The notes beneath the pieces were generated by a model. It saw only the letters and a program-made list of their open reading frames with translations. It was not told the origin of the DNA and did no database searches. Positions 1 to 6,082 of a stretch of DNA of 8,113 nucleotides are shown piece by piece; within the stretch, counting starts at the first letter, position 1, and each line of letters opens with the position of its first letter. The DNA comes from Syntrophaceae bacterium (GTDB lineage: Bacteria; Desulfobacterota; SM23-61), in contig PMCE01000479.1 in the NCBI GenBank assembly GCA_003154025.1, forward strand, positions 11,129-19,241, read 5' to 3'. The position numbers and the translations under genes are program-made.

Positions 1-1610
1 CCCATGCCGATGTGGTCATACTCCCAGGCACCAGAGGACGTATGGAATAGCCACCACCCATTAATCGTATCATAGACGGCCACATCCGTCTTCCTATCTC
101 CATCATAATCCCCGGGAACCGGGGTCCATTGCGAGCCGCCGCCCACTCCGATCGCATCAAGACTGTATGTTGAACTCTTGGAGTAATAAAAATACCAGTA
201 CCCCGTGGCCGTCTCATACACCGCTATATCAGTCTTTCCATCCCCATCATAATCCGCGGCCACAGGAGTTTTCCCGGGTCCGCCGAGGTTGAAATACCCG
301 TAGGTCCCCGAGGAGTATTTGAAGAACCAGTCGCCCGTGGATTCTTGGTAGACCGCCAAATCGGCAATTCCATCCCCGTCGTAATCGCCGGGAACGGGGG
401 TGTATCCAGTTCCCCCCTTCCCGATGTGGTCATACTCCCAAGTCCCGGAAGACATATGGAAAAGCCACCAACCGTTTATGGTGTCATAGACGGCCACATC
501 CGTCTTCCTATCTCCATCATAATATCCAGGGACAGGACTCCATTGAGGCCCACCACCTACCCCAATAGCATCGAAGCCATAACCCTGGCCACCGGAATAA
601 TGCATAAAACAGGATCCGGTTGCACCTTCATAAACGGCAACATCGGCCTTCCCATCCCCATTAAAATCAATCAAGGGACGGGTGGGAAGAACGTATGCGA
701 TCGTCCATTCCCCAAACTCCGTCAAAGAATTGAGTTCCGAATAAGCGATTTTAAAAAAACCCGATTCTCCCCACCGGATTCCCCAACTGTTCTTGACGAC
801 AAAGCACTGGCCAACATCATCATAGCCAATGATCAAAACCGCATGATAGCCCGCCAGGCTTCCAGTCACATAATGATAAACCCCGCTCTGGTAAGAGAAG
901 AAGTCCTGATAGACCGCCATTGTCGTGACCAGGGGGCCGTATTTGGAAAGAGCATTTTTGATCCCGTCCACCGTCGCCTGGCTTGTGGCCACATATTGCC
1001 AGCTGGAAATTCTATACGCAGAAGGTTGCCACTTGGCGCAGGCATTTGAACAGGTGCCGTTGGTGCCGGTGTAGGGATAACACCCCTCAGCGGGAAGACC
1101 GGTATTCTTAATAAAGTTGGAAGCGGTATCGATGGAACCTCCGCCACAGCTCCCGGCCCCCCCGCAGGAAACCATCACCTGTTCGGATAAATCTAAATTT
1201 GTGCCTGGAGTGTGGTTTGAGATCAGGGTTTTCGATTCCAGGCCCGCCGTCGTAGCAAAGGCCCAGCAATCTCCACAGCCCCCCTGATCCCGGATGGGAG
1301 TGACATAATTCCCGCCATTGTTACGCCAGTCCAAACTTGCAGGAAGCTCAAAAAGCGGAGCCTGCGCTTCTAATGAGAGCATAGGCTCCGTACCGGTGTG
1401 AACCGGCCGGACAAGACCGAGTCGCTTTTGGCGCTCCTCGGGAGATAGTCGGGTCATGGAGTTTTCCCCGGCCTCCCATCTCGCTCCCCTCATTTTGAGG
1501 GCATACTGAAGATCGCTTAATCCCTGGGATTCCTGGCCAAAGGCTAGCGGTTGAAAACAGAAGAAACTGATGATCGCCAACCCAATCAGGAAAATCTTTT
1601 TTTTATCCAT
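1..1610 (-). CDS. Secreted papain-family (C1A) cysteine protease with C-terminal FG-GAP/VCBS-like repeats, 3' end off the window
   Basis: Reading from ATG at 1610, the frame is open for 536 codons to the left edge, so the C-terminus is missing. AGAAGG lies about 5 nt upstream. Residues 1-26 form a signal peptide (MDKKK, hydrophobic core, cleavage probably after LAFG) with no lipobox, so a secreted protein is inferred. A short pro-region follows (about 27-90), with a GARWEAGENSMTRLSPEER stretch of the kind seen in bacterial C1 peptidases instead of a full I29 inhibitor domain. The catalytic domain spans about 91-310: Gln109 (oxyanion hole), Cys115 in QGGCGDCWAF (usual Ser before Cys is Asp), His256 in GYHAVLIIGY, and Asn274 in KNSWG. 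From 315 there are at least five 44-48-residue units, each opening with a calcium-loop-like DxDGDxxxD motif; these probably form a beta-propeller or adhesive stalk. It likely cleaves extracellular protein. Family assignment is firm; substrate is unknown. Confidence 0.93.
   Translation of the reverse strand, partial: MDKKKIFLIGLAIISFFCFQPLAFGQESQGLSDLQYALKMRGARWEAGENSMTRLSPEERQKRLGLVRPVHTGTEPMLSLEAQAPLFELPASLDWRNNGGNYVTPIRDQGGCGDCWAFATTAGLESKTLISNHTPGTNLDLSEQVMVSCGGAGSCGGGSIDTASNFIKNTGLPAEGCYPYTGTNGTCSNACAKWQPSAYRISSWQYVATSQATVDGIKNALSKYGPLVTTMAVYQDFFSYQSGVYHYVTGSLAGYHAVLIIGYDDVGQCFVVKNSWGIRWGESGFFKIAYSELNSLTEFGEWTIAYVLPTRPLIDFNGDGKADVAVYEGATGSCFMHYSGGQGYGFDAIGVGGGPQWSPVPGYYDGDRKTDVAVYDTINGWWLFHMSSGTWEYDHIGKGGTGYTPVPGDYDGDGIADLAVYQESTGDWFFKYSSGTYGYFNLGGPGKTPVAADYDGDGKTDIAVYETATGYWYFYYSKSSTYSLDAIGVGGGSQWTPVPGDYDGDRKTDVAVYDTINGWWLFHTSSGAWEYDHIGM
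7..523 (-). repeat. 414-bp period duplication inside the protease repeat domain
   Basis: Positions 7-26 and 421-440 are identical, and so are 71-109 and 485-523 (39 bases). Both pairs are exactly 414 bp apart, which is 138 codons or three protein repeat units (48+46+44 residues). Sequence between the identical blocks is similar but diverged. The matching protein segments share KTDVAVYDTINGWWLFH. This is a higher-order duplication of a three-unit block, and it continues beyond the left edge. Confidence 0.85.
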
Positions 1611-1663
1611 TTCGCCTTCTTTTTTTTAAAAGGGCTGAAATAAATCTCGCAATACATCCTATA

Positions 1664-1680
1664 AGCAATTCTTTTGCCAT
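1664..1680 (-). promoter_or_regulatory. Possible sigma-54 (-24/-12) promoter for the protease
   Basis: On the minus strand the bases read ATGGCAAAAGAATTGCT, with GG and GC separated by exactly 10 bases as in the TGGCAC-N5-TTGCW consensus. The predicted start near 1653 gives a leader of about 43 nt. Two similar GGCCATTT-containing sites lie upstream (1693-1707 and 1767-1782; the second contains the perfect palindrome AAATGGCCATTT at 1769-1780). They could be activator sites, but this is inference. The AT-rich context makes a chance match possible. Confidence 0.35.
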
Positions 1681-1831
1681 CGGAAGGGTTTCAAAAGGCC
1701 ATTTTAAGGTATTGAAATCAATATGCCTTTATTTTTTAGGTCAATATTTTACAAAAATAAACCAACAAAAATGGCCATTTAATGTTCGTTCTTAGACGTT
1801 TTGTATTAATTTTGAATATATGATTGATTAA

Positions 1832-1860
1832 AAAATACTCTCCTATTCACCGACGGTCAA
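1832..1860 (-). promoter_or_regulatory. Sigma-70-like promoter in repeat A, toward the protease
   Basis: The minus strand has TTGACC (1860-1855), a 17-base spacer and TATTTT (1837-1832). The same arrangement, TTGACT-N17-TATTTT, occurs at the matching place in repeat copy B although the spacers differ, which suggests the elements are conserved. It would give a protease leader of about 215 nt, as an alternative or addition to the possible sigma-54 promoter nearer the gene. Confidence 0.5.
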
Positions 1861-1946
1861 GGAGATAATTGTCTTTGGAAATAGCATGGGTCTTCAAGTC
1901 CAAATTGATGATTTGCGTTTGAAATGGTGCATTCTTGGGAAAAATT

Positions 1947-1979
1947 CCAAAAACAAAACTACAAGGACGGAGTCCTCGT
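1947..1979 (-). terminator. Rho-independent-like terminator downstream of the PLP-enzyme gene
   Basis: On the minus strand ACGAGGAC (1979-1972) pairs with GTCCTTGT (1968-1961) around a 3-nt TCC loop: eight pairs, one of them G-U. A T-rich tail, AGTTTTGTTTTTGG, follows (1960-1947). It lies about 113 nt after the stop of the gene ending at 2092 and inside repeat copy A. The tail is interrupted by a G, so strength is uncertain. Confidence 0.5.
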
Positions 1980-2091
1980 TTTCTCGGGGAAAAGTCGCCC
2001 ACCGGCGGAATTTAACAACTTCACCAAGTCAATACAGTGGATAATTCAAAACAAGCGAAGATTATGGATTGAACTCTGCATAATGTCACAT

Positions 2092-3522
2092 TCACCCGCT
2101 CGTCGTACCACAGCGGAGGCGAGTCGGGTACAACGTGGTGTTGGGCGCTGCGCTAATTTCGCATTGCGGTGGCAAGCCATGGTCAAAGTTGTAAAACAAA
2201 GTCTGGTATCCCTGTCGGAACTCGATCACATCTTCAATCACAGCATCGGGGGATTGCTTTTCGATCAGTATGCGAGCCATGAAATCAGCGATCATGTCCA
2301 TTTCCTTTTCGTCCATACCATATCGAGTGACTTCGATCGTGCCCATCCGCAGCCCACTGGGTCTATCCCAATCTTGCGGGCTGTCACTGGGAATGAGATT
2401 CTTGTTCGTTACAATATTGGCGCGCGCCAACAAGTGGGCTGCTTCCAGACCGCTACCGAACGCACGCGCATCGGCGATGACCTGATGTGTGCGGGTATAG
2501 CCCTTGCGAGCGCCAAGCACTGGAATACCACGTTTTTCTAAACCCGCGCCAAGTGCTTGCGCGTTACGGACAATTTGCGCCATGTAGGTTTGCCCAAACT
2601 CGATCATTTCCGCAGCAGCGACCGCCAGCGCCGCCACGCGATTCACTTGATGTGTGGCGGCGAGAACCGGAAAGATGGAATGGGTGATAGGCTGCGTCAG
2701 GCTTGGGTCATCCCAGACGATAATGCCACTTTGTGGCCCGCTGAACGTCTTGCCCGCTGAACCAGTCATCACCGCTGCGCCTTCGCGCAATGGATCTTGG
2801 AACTGACCACCAGCAATCAAGCCAATCTGATGGGCACCATCAAAGAAAATCTTGCCACCCCATTCCATCACAATTTCACTCATCTCTTGCAACGGCGATG
2901 GGAACAAGGTCATAGAGGCGCCAAGCGTGACAAGTTTCGGGCACACAAGCGGTGCCATCCTGCGGAACAAATCCATATCCACCACAAGCTCGTCAGGATC
3001 CATGGGAACATCCACGATTTTCAATCCGCGCACGCCCGCCGGCCCATCGATTCGGTTGCTCGAATGTCCACCGAATGGCTGAGCAATACTCATAATCACA
3101 TCGCCTGGTTCGGTGAGCGCGGTATAGACCGCGAGATTGCCGATCATGCTGGCGATAAGGCGGTGGTCGGCATAGCTGGCGCGAAAGGCTTTCTTGAGCA
3201 ATTCCACGCACAAGGCTTCGATCTCGTCGATGTATTTCGTGCCGGCAAACCAGCGATTGACCTTGCCAATGTGACCTTCGGCAGCGCGTGTGCCGACTTC
3301 AGCTGACAGCAACGCTCGAACGGTGGGACTGGTCGGTGCCTCAGGTGCAAGCAGATTGATGCATTGCTCGCCACGCCATTTCTCATTCCGTTTGACAGCG
3401 GCAGTCACGGCGTCCTGCATCTCTTTTCCAGAGCGGCATGTGTCGAGCACGGCCCGCGCCTGAGCAAGTATTTCTGGATCGTGGACTTCAAGAGTAAAAT
3501 TGGTAATGGGTGTATCTGACAT
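2092..3522 (-). CDS. PLP-dependent enzyme of the serine hydroxymethyltransferase (GlyA) fold, divergent
   Basis: Starts at ATG 3522 with AGGAGA about 8 nt upstream and encodes 476 residues, longer than bacterial GlyA (about 415-430). Family features in order: NLLAPEAPTSPTVRALL (56-72, the N-x-x-A/P-S-E-N-like N-terminal region), AEGHIGKVNRWFAGTKYIDE (81-100), GNLAVYTALTEPGD (128-141) and FGGHSS (150-155). Then come DGAHQIG with Asp228 and His231 (pyridine N and ring contacts), GSAGKTFSGPQ with the probable Schiff-base Lys258, and GLRMGTIEVTRYGM with Arg392, the presumed carboxylate-binding arginine. Canonical SHMT has THK at the lysine; here it is AGK. Such enzymes make or break a beta-hydroxy-amino acid Calpha-Cbeta bond, usually serine/glycine with tetrahydrofolate. 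The changes leave room for an aldolase, a 2-methylserine-type enzyme or another donor. Residues after about 450 look non-conserved. Base composition is visibly more GC-rich than the flanks, suggesting separate origin. Cytoplasmic. Confidence 0.85.
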   Translation of the reverse strand: MSDTPITNFTLEVHDPEILAQARAVLDTCRSGKEMQDAVTAAVKRNEKWRGEQCINLLAPEAPTSPTVRALLSAEVGTRAAEGHIGKVNRWFAGTKYIDEIEALCVELLKKAFRASYADHRLIASMIGNLAVYTALTEPGDVIMSIAQPFGGHSSNRIDGPAGVRGLKIVDVPMDPDELVVDMDLFRRMAPLVCPKLVTLGASMTLFPSPLQEMSEIVMEWGGKIFFDGAHQIGLIAGGQFQDPLREGAAVMTGSAGKTFSGPQSGIIVWDDPSLTQPITHSIFPVLAATHQVNRVAALAVAAAEMIEFGQTYMAQIVRNAQALGAGLEKRGIPVLGARKGYTRTHQVIADARAFGSGLEAAHLLARANIVTNKNLIPSDSPQDWDRPSGLRMGTIEVTRYGMDEKEMDMIADFMARILIEKQSPDAVIEDVIEFRQGYQTLFYNFDHGLPPQCEISAAPNTTLYPTRLRCGTTSG

Positions 3523-3668
3523 AGCTCTTTCTCCTATGCTTGATTAGGAATTTTTCTACGGGCTTTGAGAAGCGCTCAACAGTAATTAATCCGATCTACC
3601 TTTGACCTTTAGCAAAGCTGTTTTGCGTCTATATATCCCAACTTAGTCAATACCAATTTTTCACTGTT

Positions 3669-3687
3669 GTTATCAAGACTTGATAAC
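3669..3687. promoter_or_regulatory. Perfect 19-nt palindrome, possible operator
   Basis: GTTATCAAGACTTGATAAC has 9-bp arms around a single central base. It lies about 147 nt upstream of the PLP-enzyme start, downstream of the predicted start site of promoter B and so within the leader. A dimeric transcription factor could bind here. No matching regulator gene is in the window. Confidence 0.4.
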
Positions 3688-3700
3688 CCCAATGCAAACC

Positions 3701-3725
3701 GGAGCCATAGGGGAGAAATGGCTCC
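3701..3725. other. Inverted repeat / hairpin in the PLP-enzyme leader
   Basis: GGAGCCAT (3701-3708) and ATGGCTCC (3718-3725) form an 8-bp stem around a 9-nt loop. There is no T-run on either side, so it does not look like an intrinsic terminator. It lies 14 nt from the 19-nt palindrome at 3669-3687. An RNA structure or second binding site is possible. Confidence 0.35.
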
Positions 3726-3840
3726 AAAGGAAAAGAGATTCCCCTCAAGTCTTTGTATGGGAACCTTCCGGAAATCTCTTTTCATCCTCTACTCCAGAAG
3801 GCCAGGTGGCAGGTTGTTGATTAACCGAGAAAAGACAGGA

Positions 3841-4005
3841 ATAATTGACCAAAAAATACTCTTAACCTCAAGGGTAGTCAAGGGGAAAAATGGAAAAAAT
3901 GGAAAAAATGCTTTTGGAAATAGTCTGGGTTCCAGATTCGAATTGAGGATTTGCAGCTGAAATATCGCATTCCTAGGGAGAAGTTTAAAAACGGGACCTC
4001 AGGAA
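3841..4005 (-). repeat. Intergenic repeat, copy B
   Basis: Homologous to copy A over its whole length. It contains an extra short tandem array of an AAAAATGGA-like unit (about three copies, 3886-3914) between the promoter part and the core. The terminator-like hairpin seen in A and C is degraded here: the minus strand reads GAGGTCCCGTTTTTAAAC with no good stem. It lies upstream of the PLP-enzyme gene. The sequence 4006-4123 to its right shows nothing recognisable. Confidence 0.65.
3853..3881 (-). promoter_or_regulatory. Sigma-70-like promoter in repeat B, toward the PLP-enzyme gene
   Basis: The minus strand has TTGACT (3881-3876), a 17-base spacer and TATTTT (3858-3853), in the same position within the repeat as the promoter in copy A. 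The transcript would start near 3846 and have a leader of about 320 nt that includes the hairpin and palindrome at 3669-3725. No better promoter was seen closer to the gene. Confidence 0.5.
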
Positions 4006-4123
4006 GGAACATTCAATTTGGCACTATCTCAATACCTCCCAATGGGACTCCATCGGGTTGATAATTTATGGATTCACCCTCCAAATATTGAAGCTTTCCA
4101 TCGATAATTCATGAGGCCAGGCC

Positions 4124-4537
4124 TTGCTTTCTCTGTGGATAAGGCTTTCCATCCGCCCGGCCTTTAATTTTATTGCCCAGGGGATTTCGGGTTTTATGAG
4201 TGTGACCGGATTTCCCGACCGCGAGCCGGTGAGGACTGGAATTCCCATCTCCGACTCTGTGGCGGGGATCTATGGGGCCTATGGAATCCTCGTCGCTCTG
4301 ATGGGCAGACAGCAAACCGGAAAAGGGCAGGAGATTAAGACTTCCCTGGTGGATGGGATGATCAGCATCTTGAGCTTCCAGGCGGACCGGTATTTCGGTA
4401 CAGGGAAGGTCGCAGAGCGTGCGGGAAATGACCACCCGGTGGGCTCTCCTTATGGAACCTTTAAAGCCCTGGATGGGTATATTGCTTTGTCGCCTGGCCC
4501 GCACGGCCTCAGGATCGGCCGGAACTCAGGGGTATAG
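4124..4537 (+). pseudogene. CaiB/BaiF-family (type III) CoA-transferase fragment, truncated at both ends
   Basis: In-frame sequence from about 4151 to 4490 reads RPAFNFIAQGISGFMSVTG, then GIPISDSVAGIYGAYGILVA, RQQTGKGQEIKTSLVDGMIS and GNDHPVGSPYGTFKALDGYI. These are central landmarks of family III CoA-transferases, which move CoA between carboxylic acids. Complete enzymes are about 400 residues. The N-terminal hundred or so residues are absent: upstream codons (LSLWIRLS) do not match and there is no credible start or ribosome site. After GYIALSPG the frame departs from the family and stops at 4537, overlapping the end of the convergent gene at 4526. The catalytic Asp region may therefore be absent or separated. 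It is a remnant left by rearrangement and the only plus-strand coding trace in the window. Confidence 0.85.
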
Positions 4538-5569
4538 TATGTTTCTCATCTCCTCGTCTCGCACGTCGACATCCAGGAACAATTTGTAGAATTCCCTGGC
4601 CTCTTTTACGATGTCTATCCGGTACTCATCGGGATAAAGACTGTTCATGAGCCATCTGAGCCCCAATATTCTCATGAACGAAGGAGGCCGGTCGAACCAG
4701 TTGAACGGGACTCTTGGTACGAGGTAGACCCTCCCTTCCCTGACAGCTTTTACGCTGCGCCATGCCGCGTCCTTGAAAACCTTCTCAAAGAAAATTTTTT
4801 CCTGAGCTACTATGACATCGGGATTATAGACCTTGACCTGCTCCAGGGAGAGCTTATCCATGCCTATGTGATTTGCCGCACGACAGCGATGAACGTTTCC
4901 ATCGCCGACGAGTTTGAGAAGCTCTGCATGAATCGAGTCGTCACACTCCGTGCTTAAACCGTCCGCTTCTTCGGCGTAGTAAATCTTCAGCCTTCGGTTT
5001 GCCGGGATTCTGCTCATGAGAGCGCGCGCCTCCGAAAGTGTTTTCCGGGAATAGCCAGCAAGCGTCTCCGTCCGTTCCTCCCTCCCCAGAAGCCTCCCGA
5101 GGAAGAGATACACGTCGGGGTAATCGTCTATACTCTCTGCTACGGCATATACGTAAGGAAAGCCGAGTTTCTTCAAATTTTCCTCCACCTTTTCGTCGAG
5201 GGCAGATTTCTTCGCTAACCACAGGATGATCAACTCAGGCTTTGCCTGCAGGAGCAGGTCAATGGTGCCGGTCTGCCGCTGCCCGAAAAGTGACCCTATA
5301 ACCGGAAGGTTCTGTGCCTCCTTTCGGAAATATTTTTTCTCCCCTTCCTTGAGTGGAAAAATAAGTCCTGCAAGCAGGGCCTGATCGATTGAATACATGA
5401 TATACGAACCGTAAGCGGACGGGGCGTAGACTTTCCTGATAGAGTCAGGAAGGATCACTTTTCGGCCCGCCATGTCCGTGATCTCTCTTGCGTCTCCAAG
5501 CGTGGCTGAGATTCCAAAGAGTAAAAATAGAGTGAGCAGCGCGATCGGTACCAACCTTTTCTTAGGCAT
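4526..5569 (-). CDS. Periplasmic substrate-binding protein of an iron/siderophore/B12-type ABC importer (FecB/BtuF, TroA-like fold)
   Basis: I prefer ATG 5569 (MPKKRLVPIALLTLFLLFG...) because it gives a clean signal peptide ending near LGDA (347 residues). An in-frame GTG at 5614 would add 15 residues ahead of the signal and would fall inside an inverted repeat. The mature protein opens REITDMAGRKVILPDSIRKV, typical of PF01497 binding proteins. It continues with LLAGLIFPLKEGEKKYF, LPVIGSLFG and IDLLLQAKPELIILW, then an alpha-helical linker and a C-terminal lobe with YNPDVIVAQEK, the SVKAVREGRVYLVP segment and RILGLRWLMNSLYPDEY. No lipobox cysteine is present, so a soluble periplasmic protein is expected. 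It would deliver a metal chelate, heme or corrinoid to a BtuC/FecCD-type permease, but no permease or ATPase gene is in the window. Ligand is not readable from sequence. Confidence 0.87.
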   Translation of the reverse strand: MPKKRLVPIALLTLFLLFGISATLGDAREITDMAGRKVILPDSIRKVYAPSAYGSYIMYSIDQALLAGLIFPLKEGEKKYFRKEAQNLPVIGSLFGQRQTGTIDLLLQAKPELIILWLAKKSALDEKVEENLKKLGFPYVYAVAESIDDYPDVYLFLGRLLGREERTETLAGYSRKTLSEARALMSRIPANRRLKIYYAEEADGLSTECDDSIHAELLKLVGDGNVHRCRAANHIGMDKLSLEQVKVYNPDVIVAQEKIFFEKVFKDAAWRSVKAVREGRVYLVPRVPFNWFDRPPSFMRILGLRWLMNSLYPDEYRIDIVKEAREFYKLFLDVDVRDEEMRNILYP

Positions 5570-5606
5570 GCCTCGATAACCTACTATTCCTTCTCTGCTG
5601 ATACCT

Positions 5607-5640
5607 ATTAGCACTTTTATGGCATTTCAATAGTGCTAAT
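5607..5640. promoter_or_regulatory. CIRCE-like inverted repeat upstream of the binding-protein gene
   Basis: ATTAGCACT (5607-5615) and AGTGCTAAT (5632-5640) are perfect 9-bp arms separated by 16 bases, 38 bases upstream of ATG 5569. The half-sites match those of the HrcA operator CIRCE (TTAGCACTC-N9-GAGTGCTAA), but the gap between TTAGCACT and AGTGCTAA is 16 rather than 11. It may be an operator for another regulator or an RNA hairpin that affects translation. Confidence 0.45.
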
Positions 5641-5749
5641 CAGTTTTTCTATAAGAACTTAAAATAACTACTATTTGACACAACATAATGAATAGTTACT
5701 TATTATGATCTAATGTTATACAATATCATTCGTCTCCCGGTCCTCTCAC

Positions 5750-5812
5750 TTTGCTGCGGAAGCAAAACTGCCTCAATCTTCGAGAGATACGGTGAATCGC
5801 CGTGATTCTCTC
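5750..5812 (-). other. Two hairpins in the long leader of the binding-protein gene
   Basis: TTTGCT (5750-5755) pairs with AGCAAA (5761-5766) over a 5-nt loop. GAGAGA..ACGG (5782-5792) pairs with CCGT...TCTCTC (5800-5812) over a 7-nt loop with a small asymmetric bulge. Both would be transcribed from the promoter at 5843-5871. I do not recognise a known riboswitch core; the cobalamin-riboswitch conserved box was looked for and not found. The rest of 5570-5842 is AT-rich with an imperfect dyad at 5712-5730 (AATGTTATACAATATCATT). Confidence 0.4.
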
Positions 5813-5842
5813 ATTGATAAGAAATCGCTTTGGGGTGAGTTG

Positions 5843-5871
5843 AATATATAAAAAAGAGAATTGTGTGTCAA
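5843..5871 (-). promoter_or_regulatory. Strong sigma-70-like promoter for the binding-protein gene
   Basis: The minus strand has TTGACA (5871-5866), a 17-base spacer and TATATT (5848-5843): a perfect -35 and near-consensus -10. The predicted leader is about 265 nt. The bases around the -35 (TCAAGGGAA on plus) resemble the matching part of repeat B (TCAAGGGGAA), so this is probably the promoter part of repeat copy C, displaced from its core by inserted sequence. Confidence 0.65.
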
Positions 5872-5946
5872 GGGAATTTTAACCACAAGATATTGGGTTT
5901 ATTAGGGGGCCTTTCAAGGAAAAGTTCGGGGTATTTTTGGGGTAGA

Positions 5947-6042
5947 GGTGGAGAGGGGGCGCTTGCAACCGTCGGGGAGAATAGACAGGCGGTTTTGATG
6001 TTCAGCCGAGCACACCGGTTCCTTCCGCCCCTATTCCCCACC
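5947..6042. repeat. Imperfect 96-nt stem-loop inserted between promoter and core of repeat C
   Basis: GGTGGAGAGGGGGCG (5947-5961) is an imperfect reverse complement of CGCCCCTATTCCCCACC (6026-6042). Further in, AACCG (5967-5971) matches CGGTT (6016-6020). Together they give two stem segments with a central loop of about 44 nt. Copies A and B have no counterpart here. No open frame in it looks like a real gene. It could be a small insertion or a structured RNA. The remaining sequence 5872-5946 and 6043-6082 shows nothing recognisable. Confidence 0.4.
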
Positions 6043-6082
6043 TTTTCTTACAACTGAAGGTAAGCATCCCAGGGGTATTCGG

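Larger units (their letters stand above)
1822..1988 (-). repeat. Intergenic repeat, copy A
   Basis: This non-coding stretch aligns by eye with 3841-4005 (copy B) and, over its core, with 6083-6158 (copy C). Shared blocks with B include AAAAAATACTCT, GGTCAAGG versus AGTCAAGG, TTTGGAAATAG, GATTTGC, TGAAAT and GCATTC, with roughly two thirds identity over the core. Shared with C are the CGTTTGAA block and ACAAGGA...CTCGTTT at the end. Read on the minus strand it carries a terminator-like hairpin (1947-1979), then the core, then a promoter (1832-1860). It separates the PLP-enzyme gene from the protease gene. Confidence 0.65.

Noticed and set aside
345..1049. 234-residue open frame on plus
   Set aside because: It lies opposite the protease gene, whose catalytic motifs and repeats are clear; the plus frame shows no family features.
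1..1610. Frameshift in the protease gene, suspected because of several open frames on the opposite strand
   Set aside because: The frame from ATG 1610 reads without interruption through the signal peptide, the catalytic domain and all repeats to the window edge.
2797..3306. 169-residue open frame on plus, with other plus frames between 2270 and 3082
   Set aside because: Shadows of the PLP-enzyme gene, which has family motifs along its whole length on the minus strand.
3667..3960. 97-residue open frame on plus upstream of the CoA-transferase fragment
   Set aside because: It runs through the palindrome, the hairpin and repeat B, has no ribosome site, and its sequence is low-complexity near the end (KGKNGKNGKN).
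5712..5730. Fur box upstream of the binding-protein gene
   Set aside because: The imperfect AT-rich dyad matches only 14 of 19 positions with its own reverse complement and lies well downstream of the predicted transcript start. Kept only as a note.
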